Notes: generated by a model from the sequence alone, not told the origin. Counted from the stretch's first letter, positions 28,910 to 40,321 are shown. The stretch is DNA of 64,000 bases from Typhlomys cinereus (GCA_023101885.1 JALPQD010000412.1:249534-313533), one strand, 5' to 3'. Numbers and translations: made by a program.

Positions 28910-29080
28910 TCAGGCCAGGTCCAGCTTCTTCTGCGTCGTCGCCAGCTTGTCCTGCAGCCTCCGCTTCCTCCAGTCCAGGTAGCGCCTCCGCAGCCGGTTC
29001 GCCTGCCAGCCCAAGACCACTCCCGAGGCGAAAGCCACCAGCACCGACACCTGCAGCGTCCGCTCCGACACGTCCGCCAT
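28910..29080 (-). CDS. MTLN: Mitoregulin microprotein (56 aa)
   Basis: Complete 56-codon frame starting MADVSERTLQVSVLVAFASG and ending TQKKLDLA-stop, a near-exact match to mammalian mitoregulin (formerly LINC00116/1500011K16Rik). A hydrophobic membrane segment (residues ~9-25) is followed by a strongly basic stretch (NRLRRRYLDWRKRR). The family acts in the mitochondrial inner membrane, binds cardiolipin, and supports fatty-acid oxidation and respiratory complexes. I chose the ATG at 29080 by conservation and good context (GTCATGG). The frame stays open upstream for about 70 codons, but that is GC-rich leader, not family sequence. NPHP1 follows downstream on the same strand. Confidence 0.96.
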   Translation of the reverse strand: MADVSERTLQVSVLVAFASGVVLGWQANRLRRRYLDWRKRRLQDKLATTQKKLDLA

Positions 29081-29215
29081 GACAGCCTCCCGGCGTGAGC
29101 GCGGACTACGGCGCCCCGCGAGGCTCACGCGGAACGGCGCGTTCACTCGGGGGCGGGGCGCGGAGCACAGGCCACACCCATGCGCAGGCGCAGTACAGCG
29201 CGCGGTTCTTGGGTA
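29081..29215 (-). promoter_or_regulatory. MTLN CpG-island promoter with GC box
   Basis: CpG-dense, TATA-less region directly upstream of the MTLN ATG with a GC box (GGGGGCGGGG on plus, near 29149-29159). The island continues through the coding exon to about 28740. Confidence 0.65.
29181..29192 (+). promoter_or_regulatory. NRF1-type site upstream of MTLN
   Basis: TGCGCAGGCGCA, one step from the palindromic NRF1 consensus, about 100 bp upstream of the MTLN start. NRF1 controls many nuclear genes for mitochondrial proteins, so the site fits the product. Occupancy is inferred. Confidence 0.6.
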
Positions 29216-29399
29216 CCTGAAATAGCCTTGCTTTACCTTGAGACTTTCTGGATGGCCCCTTATCTCTCCCATCAGAGACTCCCTCACCACGTGAATACTG
29301 AATTTTCAGCGTGGATTCATGTGCCTTGTTAGTTACACTTGCATAGCTGTAACTAAAAACATGACAGAACAACTGAACAACAACCACTGCCCCACTTGG

Positions 29400-30300
29400 T
29401 CACATGGCAGAACCATGTGACAGTGTTGAGGGACTGCTCTCCTGGGGGTCTATATATATCCAGATTCTTCTGTTCCAAGATGATTGAAACCAGAACATGG
29501 AGAGGATTAAGGCAGAGTTTACTAGCGGAGAGAAAGAAGGGAACTCACAGATTCTAGACGTGGGGTACCATGAGGGGCAGGCGCCCTGGAGAACTCAGGG
29601 ACCCCAGGTATGGGATCCATGAGAGGTGTGGAGCTGGAAAAGAACTCAGGGACTCCAGATGTGGAGTGCGATGAGGGGAAGGCGCCAAAGATGGTTGCCA
29701 GGGTCGGATATGTTTGTACATTTAGGCAACCCCAGGAAAAAAATGGCTTAAATGGCTTTTCCTCATTGGTTAGTTCATATTGAGGCCCAATCCAATTGGT
29801 CTTGTGGCCTACCTGGAGGTAGGACTTATCTGTAATGAAGAACTAATCTCTGTATCCTTTCATAAGCAAAGGGTTGGGGGCAAAGGGTAGGGGTATTCCT
29901 CCAAGGTAATACCACCAGTGGGGGATGGCTTTCCAAAACCTTCAAAGACCACCCCAGCTTGGCTGCTATAAAATTGCCTAATAGAGGAGTTCCCGTACAC
30001 ACTGCAGACAGGAAGCAGAGACTGGAAAGGGCAGAGGACCATGTATCATCATCAAAGACTATTTCCTCCCAGTGACTATTTCCTCCAACTAGGCCCACCC
30101 CTAAAGCTTTCTGAACCTTCCCAAACAGTGTAAATAACTAGGGACCAAACATTCAACATAGGTGTCATACTTATATTCATCTTCAAGTTATAACAAGTAT
30201 CTACAGTTCACAAAATTCATCATTGGAAAAGTAGGTTCATGTTATGGATTTGCGGGTCATGCAAAGATTCATCATAGATCAAAAATTAAAATTAATAACT

Positions 30301-30336
<36 letters not shown>

Positions 30337-30780
30337 AAATGGTATCAGGGCTTACACACATGGGTAGGGTGATGTGTGTGCAGTCCCAAATTACGTCTCC
30401 ACACAGGTTTTATACACAAGGGACAAAGGAGGTTGTTTGCTCCCCCTTGGGTGCAGATCTACCATTTGTCTCCTTGGCACCAGCAAAGCAATTTAGCACA
30501 CAGTGTTTACAGTCTTATCGACGTGTAGGCTTCTTGCAGACACTCTGGCCAAATGGCATTGCAGAGGAAGTTCCGGAGAATGGTCAGGAGTGGGCATTTT
30601 ATTGCCTGCCAGCAGTTTCTCAGGCTTAAGAATTCCTTTTTAATATTTTCCCTTTTATATTTCTCTCCTATAGTTCATATATCAGGATCATGAGGGGAAA
30701 AATGTTTTCCCAAAAACTGAGTTTGAGTATCACTTTTTAAGTTAAATGGAAACTCATTAAATGCTTTCAAAGTAAATTTT
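29400..30780. other. Intergenic region upstream of MTLN
   Basis: Positions 29541-29690 hold three imperfect ~50-bp tandem units each starting GAACTCA(C/G). A GA microsatellite occurs at 30300-30338. No gene recognised. Confidence 0.45.
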
Positions 30781-30799
30781 TTAAGTTTATTTTTTAAAA

Positions 30800-30970
30800 T
30801 TTATTTGAGAAAGAGAGAAAGCATGTGTCTTTGTGGCACAATGAGTGTGCAGAGGGCAGAAAACGTCTTTTGGAAATCAGTTCTCTCCTATTGTGTGAGC
30901 TCTGGAGAATGAAATCAGGTCACTAAGTTGCACGCAGGTATCTTTATCCCCTAAACTATCTCAACAGTCC
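30800..30970 (-). repeat. B2-like SINE, diverged
   Basis: TTGAGAAAGAGAGAAAGCATG tail, then GTGCAGAGGGCAGAAAAC and a damaged head ending ACTATCTCAACAGTCC. It immediately precedes the provirus LTR. Confidence 0.55.
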
Positions 30971-31009
30971 TAAATACGTTTAAATATTTAAAAATCTAGA
31001 AGCTGGAAA

Positions 31010-31240
31010 GATGACTTCGCTTCTGTAAAACAGATCTTTGCTTCTGTAAAACACTGTTTGCTTTGTGGTACCATAAATATTGTCTGTTTTGGGTAGGTTA
31101 ACATTCCAATGTAGTTCTTGCCTTTATAAGCTTGGGTAAAACAGTGCAGACACTGGTTGGCTAAATAAAGCCCCTCCCCTTTAAAAAAAAACTCATTTGG
31201 TGCCGAAGTAGTGAATTCCTGAGTGGCCAGATCTCATTAT
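31010..31240 (+). repeat. Provirus 5' LTR, U3-truncated
   Basis: Shares GCTTCTGTAAAACACTG, TTGCCTTTATAAGCTTGGG and GGTTGGCTAAATAAAG with the 3' LTR. TATAAG and AATAAAG act as promoter and polyadenylation motifs. Most of U3 is absent. A short GCTTCTGTAAAACA duplication occurs near its left end. Confidence 0.8.
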
Positions 31241-31462
31241 ATTTGGGGACTCATCTGGGATCAGCCCATTTTACCTCTTTTCTGACTGGCCTTGGAAGCT
31301 GAAGATATCGGAGATCAGAAAAGTGTTTTCACTTTGGCTTGGGAGACAGTCAGACCAGCTCAGGGTCGGGGGGGGGGGGGATTCTCAACACCTAGACTGC
31401 TTTAAGTCCCCTCGAACGATCCCTGAGGCCAGATCTCTGGAGGCCCACATTAACTTGAGGGC

Positions 31463-32460
31463 GATGGGTCAGGCCTGTGTCAGGACCCCTAACAGACTTT
31501 CATCGCCCGGAAGGGAGAGGCATCTGGAAAAACCTTCCGAGGTAAACTTTCTGGAGTGCGCACATCTTGGGGGCCGCTGAGTAGCTGGACCCAGCGCTAA
31601 TTTCCAGGCTCAGGGTTCTTAGGTAACGTTGTTAAGACCCATCTGTTTGACTTAACTAGTGGAACTGGTCGAAAGCTTAGTTCTGGCTCTAGAGGTGGTC
31701 ACCGATTCTGTCTATCTTTTTGTATGACTATTATATTATTGTGTCTTTAAGACCTTGTCTGATTTAATCCTCATATCATAACGTTTGTTTGTTAAAGCTG
31801 AATACCTTTCAAATTTTAGAATCCAGGTCGATGACAAGACCCACTAAACCTACCCATTCGATCTAAATTCTCCCACTCTGTCAGCTATTAGTGTTTATCA
31901 GTGTTTTAGCTGTCTGATTTGTTGTACCCTTGCTCATTTGGGAAACTATGGGATTACAGAATTCTAAACCCTCATACTGACTTATTCCATTTTAAAGATT
32001 TCCAGAAAGAAGCTTGCAAATTTGGAGAACGAGTTCATGAAGAAAAACTAACCATTCTCTGCTTCCTAGATGGGTGGGTCCACATTTCAGGTTGGGTGGC
32101 CAGCTGAAGGTTCCTTTACTCTTTCTTCAATTTACGGGGTCCAACATAAAATTCTTGGAAAACCTAGATGCCCATACCAGGTTTCTTACATTGTGACCTG
32201 GAGATCTGTAGTAGAGGAACCTCCATCGTGGGTAAAGAAATATATCTCGACCCCCTTTTCTATCACCTCTATTCTAGTTCTAAGGAAACAGATAAAACAA
32301 AACCTTACCCTTCTCCCTCTGTCCCCCGACTCCCCATTTACAAGAACCTCCTGGTGTCCTGTTATAACTTGTGCCCAGTCCTTAGGGTCTTCCGGATCTT
32401 TGTAACCAGACCCACAGCAAGAAAAGGGCAGAATTCACAGCCAGCATCTCTTTGAGAAAA
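31463..32460 (+). pseudogene. Provirus gag remnant
   Basis: A Met-Gly-Gln start (31463), the myristoylation type of gammaretroviral Gag, follows the leader. About 600 bp later a block at ~32040-32240 matches the matrix domain, recognised by its tryptophan/proline-rich pattern (GWPAEGSF; SYIVTW). Stops and frameshifts separate the pieces. Broken and not restored here. Confidence 0.75.
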
Positions 32461-33149
32461 CTGCCCCTCGTGGGCCTTGCAGCCGGCCTTGGGTCCAGGA
32501 ATCAGGGAAAGTGCAGACCCAGCGATATTCCTATTCTGGGCTTCCCTTTTCCAAGACCCAAGGGAGGGAGATCTGCAGAGCTCTGGACTGGAATGCTGAG
32601 ATGAGAGGGTCTAGAAGACCACCTGAATGAGTAAGTCAATACCTCCCAAGGTAGATGGTCAGGAGCTGGAGTGGGCTTGATCACCCTACAAGAGCTTCAT
32701 TTTAAGCCCCTTTGATGGTAATCTGAGAGGGTAAATTCAGTTTCCATTAGGGAACTTTGAATATGCTCCAAAACAGAAAGATAAGAATTTAAAATAAAAA
32801 TGCACAACCTTTAAATGATTGCTGACTGAATGCACAGGCACATGCCTGGATCTAAATGCTTATGTGAATGCTTGAAATGGATTAATGGTCAAAGAACTCG
32901 TATGGTGAACGAAATGGTCCACGGCCTAGTGGCTAAAGGACTGAAGGGGCACGGACCTGCAATCATTTAAACTTAATGAGCACTCACCCTTCTCCCTAAA
33001 AGGGACCTATGAAGGGAAGAGGGTGATGATGGAGTTCAGGATGTATACTTATGGCCCATTGCTGAAACTTCTTTAAGTCTCTGCAAAGAGGCCGACAGGA
33101 GGCAGGCCACTGGATGGGGAAGCCCCCCCCAACAACAAAAATTTTTTTT

Positions 33150-33184
<35 letters not shown>

Positions 33185-33309
33185 GTGTGTGTGTACTACT
33201 CACACGGGGTTAGACACATAAAATCCCCGTGGGAGAGAGCCCTTCCCACCAGGACTGAAAAGACTCAAGTAGCCCTGGTCTTAGCCAGGAAATTATTTCA
33301 TGCTTGAAG

Positions 33310-33460
33310 CTCTGGTTGGCACTGAGTTAGATAACGGGCCTACGGGCCTCAGAAAAGTCTTATAACAGGTTTCCAGAAACCCTGGGCTGTCCTGGAGGAA
33401 TGGAGATAATGAACAGAATTCTTGAGACAGTCAGGGCTGAAAACCTTATCTAAAGGGCTT
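33310..33460 (+). pseudogene. Provirus integrase-like remnant
   Basis: Short stretch with the aspartate-asparagine-glycine-proline motif of the retroviral integrase core and, ~70 bp later, a Met-Asn-Arg block typical of the same enzyme. In-frame stops are present. It shows that pol was once here and is now almost entirely deleted. Confidence 0.55.
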
Positions 33461-34650
33461 AACTAATTCAACACCCTTGTCGTAGAAAGGCCAAATAAAG
33501 GAAACATGAGAGACTTGGCCTTTAAGCTGGGTCTCAAAGAAACACACAATTTTAATATTTAAAAAGAGAGAAAAAATGTATTTTAGAATCACAAAATTAA
33601 AGGTACATTGCATGTCATTTTGAACTTTGAAAAAATCATGTGGGACATGTAAAATGGTGATTGGGACAGGGCTATTAAAAGATTAGGATTGGGCTCTTCT
33701 TTAATAATTGGGAGGGATTTGCAATAGGTAGTAGATTATAAGGGTTTAAGCAAAGATTTACAAATTACAAAGACATATTGATAGTATTTAGCAATGCTTA
33801 TAACAGAAGGGTTTTTTTGTTTGTTTTTTGTTTTGTTTTGTTTTGTTCTAACTAGCTTTAATCCCAAGTGGGAGAGCCCAAAGACTTTCAAGGTTATGAA
33901 TGTTAAGCCATGAATATATAAAAATGACCAAGTGCTCATCGGGTTACTTGAGACTGTCTTTTATACACACTTGGGATGACTGTCAATGGCTCCTGTCTAT
34001 CCTGTTCACTAGAGAGCCAAAGACTGGCTCTTGGGTCAGTAACAATTTCTCTTCCAGATGGCAATGCCCATATAGAGTGAGTCTTCCCATCTGTTATGGT
34101 TGCATTTTGGTGTCAACTTGATAGCTGCAGACTGTTTGGGGCGCAGCGTGGAAGGGTAATGGTTAGAATGGCCCCTGAACAAGTTTGCAGGTACTTGACT
34201 TATCTATGTCACCTGCTCCCTCATCTGCATGAGACACTAGGAATGAGCCTTCCCAGCCACTCCATGTGACATATGTGGCCGATTATGTGGCTTCTGTATG
34301 CACAAATGGGGAAGTGAACACAATTCCTGAAGAGATGCTACTGCACTTGTAAGGCTGATTGACTTGACTGGAGTCTCCAATAAAGTGGAGAGATCTGGAA
34401 TATTACAAAGCTAGAGCCAGATTATCTTGGGTCCATTTTAGTGCCCTAATTGCCACTTATTGTCCTCCTCTGTATAAGACCTGTATCCTGGTGGCTGCTA
34501 ATTGCATGATTTTAGAAAATAATATAATCCCCTGGATTGGTATGAATCTAAGATTTGACTCATGTCCATAGAATCAGTGGGAAATGTAGTCTAAAATAAC
34601 GTAAAATAATGGAACAAACTTGTAAGGAGAAAACTGCCCTGGCAGGACTT

Positions 34651-35065
34651 TGTAAGAATGGAAATTTACTGACCAAGAATGTCAGAGTCCCCTGGCCACT
34701 GATAAGCTCCAGGAAAACATGTAACTCCCTGGAATTTCCTGGGGGCATCTCCCTCAGGCACAGGGCTTACAGAACTAGGTCATTGCTGGTAGAACTAGGT
34801 CATTGCTGGTAACTGGTAATCGCTAATCTTTGCTTCTGTAAAACACTGCTTTTCGCAGGTACCGTGAATATTGTCTGTTTTGCATAAATTAACATTCCAG
34901 GATGTAGTTCTTGCCTTTATAAGCTTGGGCAAAACAAAAATTAGTTGCTGCACTCAACCCAAGCAGAGTACAGACATCGGTTGGCTAAATAAAGTCCCTC
35001 CCCCCTCCTTTTTAAAAACTTATTTGCTGTCAGAGTGGTGAACTCCTGAGCAGCCAGACCTCATT
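34651..35065 (+). repeat. Provirus 3' LTR
   Basis: Begins near TGTAAGAATGGAAATTT and carries a 20-bp U3 tandem duplication (AGAACTAGGTCATTGCTGGT ending at 34790 and 34810), TATAAG, AATAAAG and a CTCATTA end like the 5' copy. It keeps ~180 bp of U3 lost from the 5' LTR. Confidence 0.75.
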
Positions 35066-35302
35066 AAACTATGTCCAAACTAATGAGTCAAAACTGCTAG
35101 AAGAGGGGGAAAATACTAAAATCAGCCCTAAAACAAAACCTTTCCATTTCTAAGGAGGGAAGTCACTGTAAACCTCAATATTTCTACCACCTATGTAGGC
35201 CCATGTAATCACCTCCCCTTGAGAGTAGGAAGATAACTATGATTAACTTTCAACAAACTTTTAGTGAACAAAATAAGGCAGGATCGATGGGACATCAATC
35301 CT

Positions 35303-35560
35303 GTATTATTGATGCTTCATGATATTTAGCATGTTGACACTCACCTTAGAACCAATGAGGTTCACACAGCATGAAGTGTAGGCGAAGTCTGGGGGTGACC
35401 GGCTGCCTCTGGTCAACAGCCCTGCAAAGCAATGAGCTCTGCCCACAACCTGAATGAGCTTGGAAGTGGCCGCTCCCCAGGCAGAGCCTCCAGATGAGAA
35501 CATAGTTCCAGTCCATCCAGTGTTTATCTGATCCAGTTTCTGAATTTCAGCAGCCAATAT
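35303..35560 (-). other. Unassigned ~85-codon open frame with splice-donor-like end
   Basis: The frame reads AAEIQKLDQINTGWTGTMFS and onward, rich in Gly/Ser/Ala/Cys. At its 3' side is TTCTAAG/GTGAGT, a consensus donor. I recognise no family. It may be an old transposon or pseudogene fragment, or chance. Confidence 0.2.
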
Positions 35561-36599
35561 GTCCCCATAGGTCAGCAGTCTGAACCAACTGCTTCTCCAG
35601 GACTCTTGAAAATGTCACTCCATCAACTACATCCCTTTCGAGTCTTCTAAATGGTGCCATTGAGTTTGACGCTGGTTGCTTCCTGGACAGCGAGGGGACA
35701 GGACCCCTAAATCTATCTTCAGCTGGGATCGGCTGTCACTTCATCTCATTTGCTTTTTGACCTGCTAAAGAGTCTTTTTCTTGGGCCCAAACACTGTGTA
35801 CTTGAAGCACCGTGCTATAAATTAATCCTTGCTTGGAGCTCAGACTTTATCCTTAAGATGTCTTGAGGTTAAAAATAAGGTGGATCGTGTATGCCACAGC
35901 CTTAGAGCACAGAAAATCCATAGCACAGAGCCCTGGTAGACATTATAGATGTATCCTTATTTTAGCAGGAGGAACTGAGCCAGAAGGGAGCAAACAGTTG
36001 CTAAGGAAGACTTTTTAATTCCTCTTTGAAGAGGCAATATGTCCCTAGCTTGAAACATTGTATTCCCCACTGTACACACTTAGAAGTCTTTCGAAGGCTT
36101 ATTCTGGTGGATTTGTTCATGGTAAACAAACTATGTGGTCAGGACTCAATTTGGATTAGTAGGCTGAACAGCCACTGTGTCATGAGTTAATTGATTCTTT
36201 GTCTTTGAATGACACATTAAGTGCGGCTACTGTTTAGTTTTCTGAATTGGTGGCCCAGAGAAAGGATGTTGCTAATTGCCCCATCACACCTTTATTGCTT
36301 GTGAGTAAATGTATTTAAAGTATATGGATGGATTCGGTTTCCTCTGCAGCTCCTTTTAAATGCTAAAGTTCTCGTAAAAAGTGAGGCTGTGCAGGGATTA
36401 AAATGGAACATTTGTCCATATGGGTCCATTTTTTTGTTCTAGTAACACCGTGCTGCGGATGAGTTCTAAGGAAAAAGAAGTTTATTTTGGCTGGCATTCT
36501 GGCGTGTGGGTGAGACTGCATCTAGAATGATCTTTTTGCTGGTAGAGTCTCAAGGTGATGTAGGAAGATAACGATGGGGTATATGTGTCCTTACTGTTT
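35561..36599. other. Intergenic, nothing recognised
   Basis: AT-balanced unique-looking sequence without exon-like frames or clear elements. Confidence 0.4.
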
Positions 36600-36708
36600 T
36601 GCTTTGTTTCATTTGAGTAGAGTTTTTGCTGTACTCTAGGCTGACCTGGAATTCAAGATCCTCTGGAATTTAAGATTCTCCGGTCTTGGCCTCCCTCGTC
36701 ATTTGTCA
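36600..36708 (-). repeat. B1 SINE
   Basis: GTAGAGTTTTTGCTGTACTC and CTGACCTGGAATTCAAGATC are reverse B1 blocks. It is abutted by the LTR at 36714. Confidence 0.55.
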
Positions 36709-36713
36709 TAGTT

Positions 36714-37137
36714 AGATACAGGTGTCAACGTGATGGTCCAGGGTTTGAACTCTGGGCACATTTGTGAAGAATTAGGAGTTGAGTTGAACCCAGAATGAAC
36801 CTGCAAGAAATTGTCTCCTTGGTAGGGAAGGTCCAGCCTATGGCCGGTGAGATTAGGCTCTGGCGAGATGAATAAAATACAGAGAGCTAGTTGAGGAAAT
36901 TGGCATCCTTGTATACACTTGGCCAGAAATGCTGGTCTGGCAAGTAAGGATTGTTCTTCTCTCAGCTGTTATGTAGAGATGGTGTGGACAGTTCCCTTCA
37001 CCCTGGTGTTACTGTGAGCGGTCCTGTCAAGCTGGATAAACAACTGTAACCAGGAATCTTAAGAGAAAATAACCCCCTTATTCCCTTAAGCTGTTTGATG
37101 GTGATTTTATCAGCGATCAAACAGGCAAACTGCTATA
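36714..37137 (+). repeat. Solo LTR, 425-bp family
   Basis: From TGTCATAGTTAGATACAGG to ACAGGCAAACTGCTATA. Flanks TCATT (36709-36713) and TCACT (37138-37142) differ by one base and fit a 5-bp target duplication. Confidence 0.82.
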
Positions 37138-37152
37138 TCACTCATGGGATTC

Positions 37153-37238
37153 CTCTTCCTTCCTTCCTTCCTTCCTTCCTTCCTTCCTTCCTTCCTTCCT
37201 TCCTTCCTTCCTTCCTTCCTTCCTCCTTCCTTCCTTCT
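37153..37238. repeat. (TTCC)n microsatellite
   Basis: About 20 uninterrupted TTCC units just right of the LTR's 3' duplication. Confidence 0.97.
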
Positions 37239-38118
37239 CTCTCTTGCTTTCTGTTGTCAAATTTTATTTATGTTTCTCTACAGTATCATTCCCTCATGAG
37301 ATGAACTAGTACAGCTCATGTAAACCAAAGAATATCATGTAAACTTCTATTAGCAAAATGTATAATCTTGCCATTGCTTTGTACAAAACTGAAAGTGCAG
37401 AATGTACAAGAACAAGGAAATATGTAGAATCTAGATCATCTAGACAACTCAGAAAATAGAATTTCACTAAGTCTGAGGCACAATTATAAAAGAGCAAATT
37501 ACTTGCACAAACTACAGTAAATGTTTGCAAGGAGAGTTGAGCCCATAAGCATGGAAAAGCTTGTAAAAATATCAAAATATGTCTATATAATACAGTTTAC
37601 ACACACCATTTGGTTTGGTCTGTCTGCTAATACCTTAAAATGTTTTTGTCAATAAGCACTAATGATATTAGCCCAACCTCTGGGAGAGACTGAGGCTGAA
37701 TACCAGTCCAGTGGCCAAAGCCTAGTGAGAGTGGAAGGGGTGGAAGCCGTGGGACAACATGGTCATGTGACATCACAGGAAATGACCCTCTCCAAGACTC
37801 TGTGTTGAGACCCTCCTGGTTGTACTTCCTCCTTTGGCTGATTGTAACCTGCACCTTTCACTGGAGCCAATCAACAGGCGCAGCAGCCTCATGCATTACT
37901 CTAATACATTAATGATCATGAAGGGTCTAGGAACTCTGAATTTGCATCTGGTGTCCCAAGTGAGGACAGATAACCTTTTGGGGACTGTGCCTCTGACTCT
38001 GCTGAACATCTTTTGAGAGCACGAGGGGTGTTTCCCTTCCTGCAAAAGTGGAGAGTTTGAAACAAGAAAGAAGTCACTCCAAGAAAGCTTAGATAGAATG
38101 AGGTTCCTAGAGAGGACG
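37239..38118. other. Intergenic, nothing recognised
   Basis: No element or exon that I can name. Confidence 0.4.
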
Positions 38119-38543
38119 TGCTGCAGTCCGCCTGCATGGTTGCTGATAAATGACCACCAAATGGCTTAAGGGAACAAGGGGTTTATTTCCTTATGACAGT
38201 CCGGTTACAGTTCTCAATCCAGCTTGACAGGAGAGCTCACGCCAACACCAGGGCTGAGGGAACTGGCCACACCATCTCTACATAACTGGCTGAGAGAGAG
38301 ACGATCCTTACTTGCCAGACCAGCATGTCTGGCCAAGTGTACAAAAGGATGCCAACTCTCTCAACCAGCTGTCTGTATTTTATTCCAGAGCCTGGTCCCA
38401 CCAACCATAGGCTGGGCCTTCCCATCAGCTAGACAATCTCCTGCAGGTTTGCTCTGGGCTTAACTCAACCATTAATTCTCTACGAATGCACCAAGAGCGC
38501 AAACCCTCAACAGTCAAGTTGACACCTGTGCCTAACTATGACA
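38119..38543 (-). repeat. Solo LTR, 425-bp family, full length
   Basis: Minus strand TGTCATAGTTAGGCACAGG to CGGACTGCAGCA, 425 bp. The flanking 5-mers (GGACG, GGGCA) no longer match well. Confidence 0.82.
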
Positions 38544-38932
38544 GGGCACAAGTGCAATGTGACTGCCCTAAAAGGAAATGAAATTTTTGTCATAGACTTA
38601 CAAGGGAGTCAGGAATTGGCGTGAAGGCCCAGGGAGGGAGACAGCTGTCTCCAAGGCAAGGATGAGACGGTCCGTCCTGCGGGCACTTCCCAGACTTCCG
38701 GAAATAAACGTCTATTGCTTTTAAGCCCTTGGTCCCTGAGACCTGGTCTGTCAGCCTGAGCCGACTCATACTGTGTCTCAGAGAGTCGCTGCGGTGTGCT
38801 TTATGCTAGCTGTCCTCTACAGCTCAGCTTCGGGATTGGGATTCTCTTGTACCGATTGGAGGAGTCAAGGCTGCATGCTCTCCTCCCAGAGTTGTGTTCA
38901 GAGTGGGTACACATGGGCCTGATTCTGAGGGC

Positions 38933-39207
38933 TTTTTTTTTTTTTTTTTTTTTTGAGAGAAAGAGAATACCAGAGGGCACTAGCGTGTGCGTCCCTGTGG
39001 AGGCGCGAGAGCGACTTCAGGAATCCTCTTGAATTACTCTTCCTCCTCACTACTTTGCTGTGGGGATTCCTAGACTCTGTTTCCAGGGCTGGGGTGCAGG
39101 CCATTGGCATATCTGCCTGGCATTTTTTTACATGGGCTCTGGGATCTGAACTCAGGTTCTTTTGCTTTTGAGGCAAAGGCTTCGGTCCCTGAATCATCTT
39201 CTCACCT
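38933..39207 (-). repeat. (CA)n-family SINE, poly(A) type tail
   Basis: The plus-strand T-run 38932-38954 replaces the TG tail, then GAGAGAAAGAGAATACCAGAG and the body CTGCCTGGCATTTTTTTACA. Confidence 0.72.
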
Positions 39208-40321
39208 CAAACTTTTTGTCTGTGACAGAAAGCATGTTTTTTCCCATGAGAAGACTGCTATCAATTCCATTCCCACATCCCCGCTGATTTCACTATATTA
39301 AAAACACGTTAGAGTAAGTTAGATGTGTAGTTTTAAATGAATTATTATGAACAAGCACAGGAGCGGGGAAGCAAAAACCCTTCTCTTTCCTTTCTTGTCT
39401 CTATCCTTGTCGTATGCTTGCAAGCCAGCAGGAATAAGTTGATTTGTACAACCTTCTAAAAAAATATCTCATGCATTTATGAGAAGAGCATGTGTGTGTG
39501 TACCCTTTAAAAATTACACACAAGAGATAAGATTTCTTGCAGGATATTACCTAGCAGAGTCATATTGTAAATGACAAGGTGATATGGTGTCCGGTACAGC
39601 TTTTTCTGTCAGGATTACAGGTCACCTCACTGTCTCTCAGGCCGTATAATATCGCTCACATATTGCTAAGTGCAAAGGTCAGTGAGTAGTAGAAAAGCAG
39701 ATATCAAGAACACTACCTGTCCCCGAAGCCACCAGAAGCCTGGCTATTGACCCCATCTGTGTTTACTGTAAATGGCAGGACTATCTTCAACAAAGTCTGT
39801 TTGCAAGATTGTGGCCATTTCTGTTGGAAAACACGTTTAAGATCTACATCAGAAATAAGAGTGGAAAGAGAAAGCAATCTCTCTCTCTCTCTCTTTCTCC
39901 AGAACTTATTTTTATCAAGCTGAGTTCAACTTTAGTTATGTACTTACTTCCCTTAGACCGATGATTAACTGGGCCAGGAGAGTAAGTGCTAGGTGGGATT
40001 GGCCTAAACCAAGCAGGTTCCTCTTTTGTGAAAGATGGGGCGAGAGCTCGGCTTGAGTCTGGGGTGCTCAAGGTCAGAGAAGGGAGGCTAGTAGATCAGC
40101 GACGGCAGTGCCTGCTGCCCGGGAGGTATCTCACAGGCACAGTGCTGCATTATGCTTGCTGACGTAGTGCAAAGAGAGTGGTGAGGCGGGTCCCTGAAGT
40201 GTGCTCCTAGGACCTGTCTTGGAGAAGTCACTCCAGGTCTTTATGATAATGCATGTGTGCATGTGTGTGCTTGCATGTGGGTGGGTGTACGTGTGTGGCA
40301 CGTGTAGAAGAACGCACTTGA
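39208..40321. other. Intergenic, nothing recognised
   Basis: A short CT run (39880-39898) and no gene-like feature. Confidence 0.4.

Larger units (their letters stand above)
31010..35075 (+). mobile_element. Degraded gammaretrovirus-like provirus
   Basis: An endogenous retrovirus of class I, gammaretrovirus-like. A 5' LTR remnant (~31010-31240) is followed by a primer-binding-site-like stretch of tRNA-Pro type (31247-31264), a gag remnant (from 31463), a small integrase-like remnant (~33310-33460) and a 3' LTR (~34651-35065). Reading frames are broken by stops and deletions. Most of pol, and any recognisable env, are missing, so it is a fossil and not functional. A TG/TGTA microsatellite (33151-33195) lies inside. 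Confidence 0.8.

Noticed and set aside
28910..29290. 126-codon version of the MTLN protein with an upstream start
   Set aside because: The extra ~70 codons are GC-rich leader sequence unlike the family; conserved mitoregulins start at MADVSE.
32070..32455. Host gene near 32 kb
   Set aside because: The sequence is a degraded retroviral gag matrix block within an LTR-bounded element.
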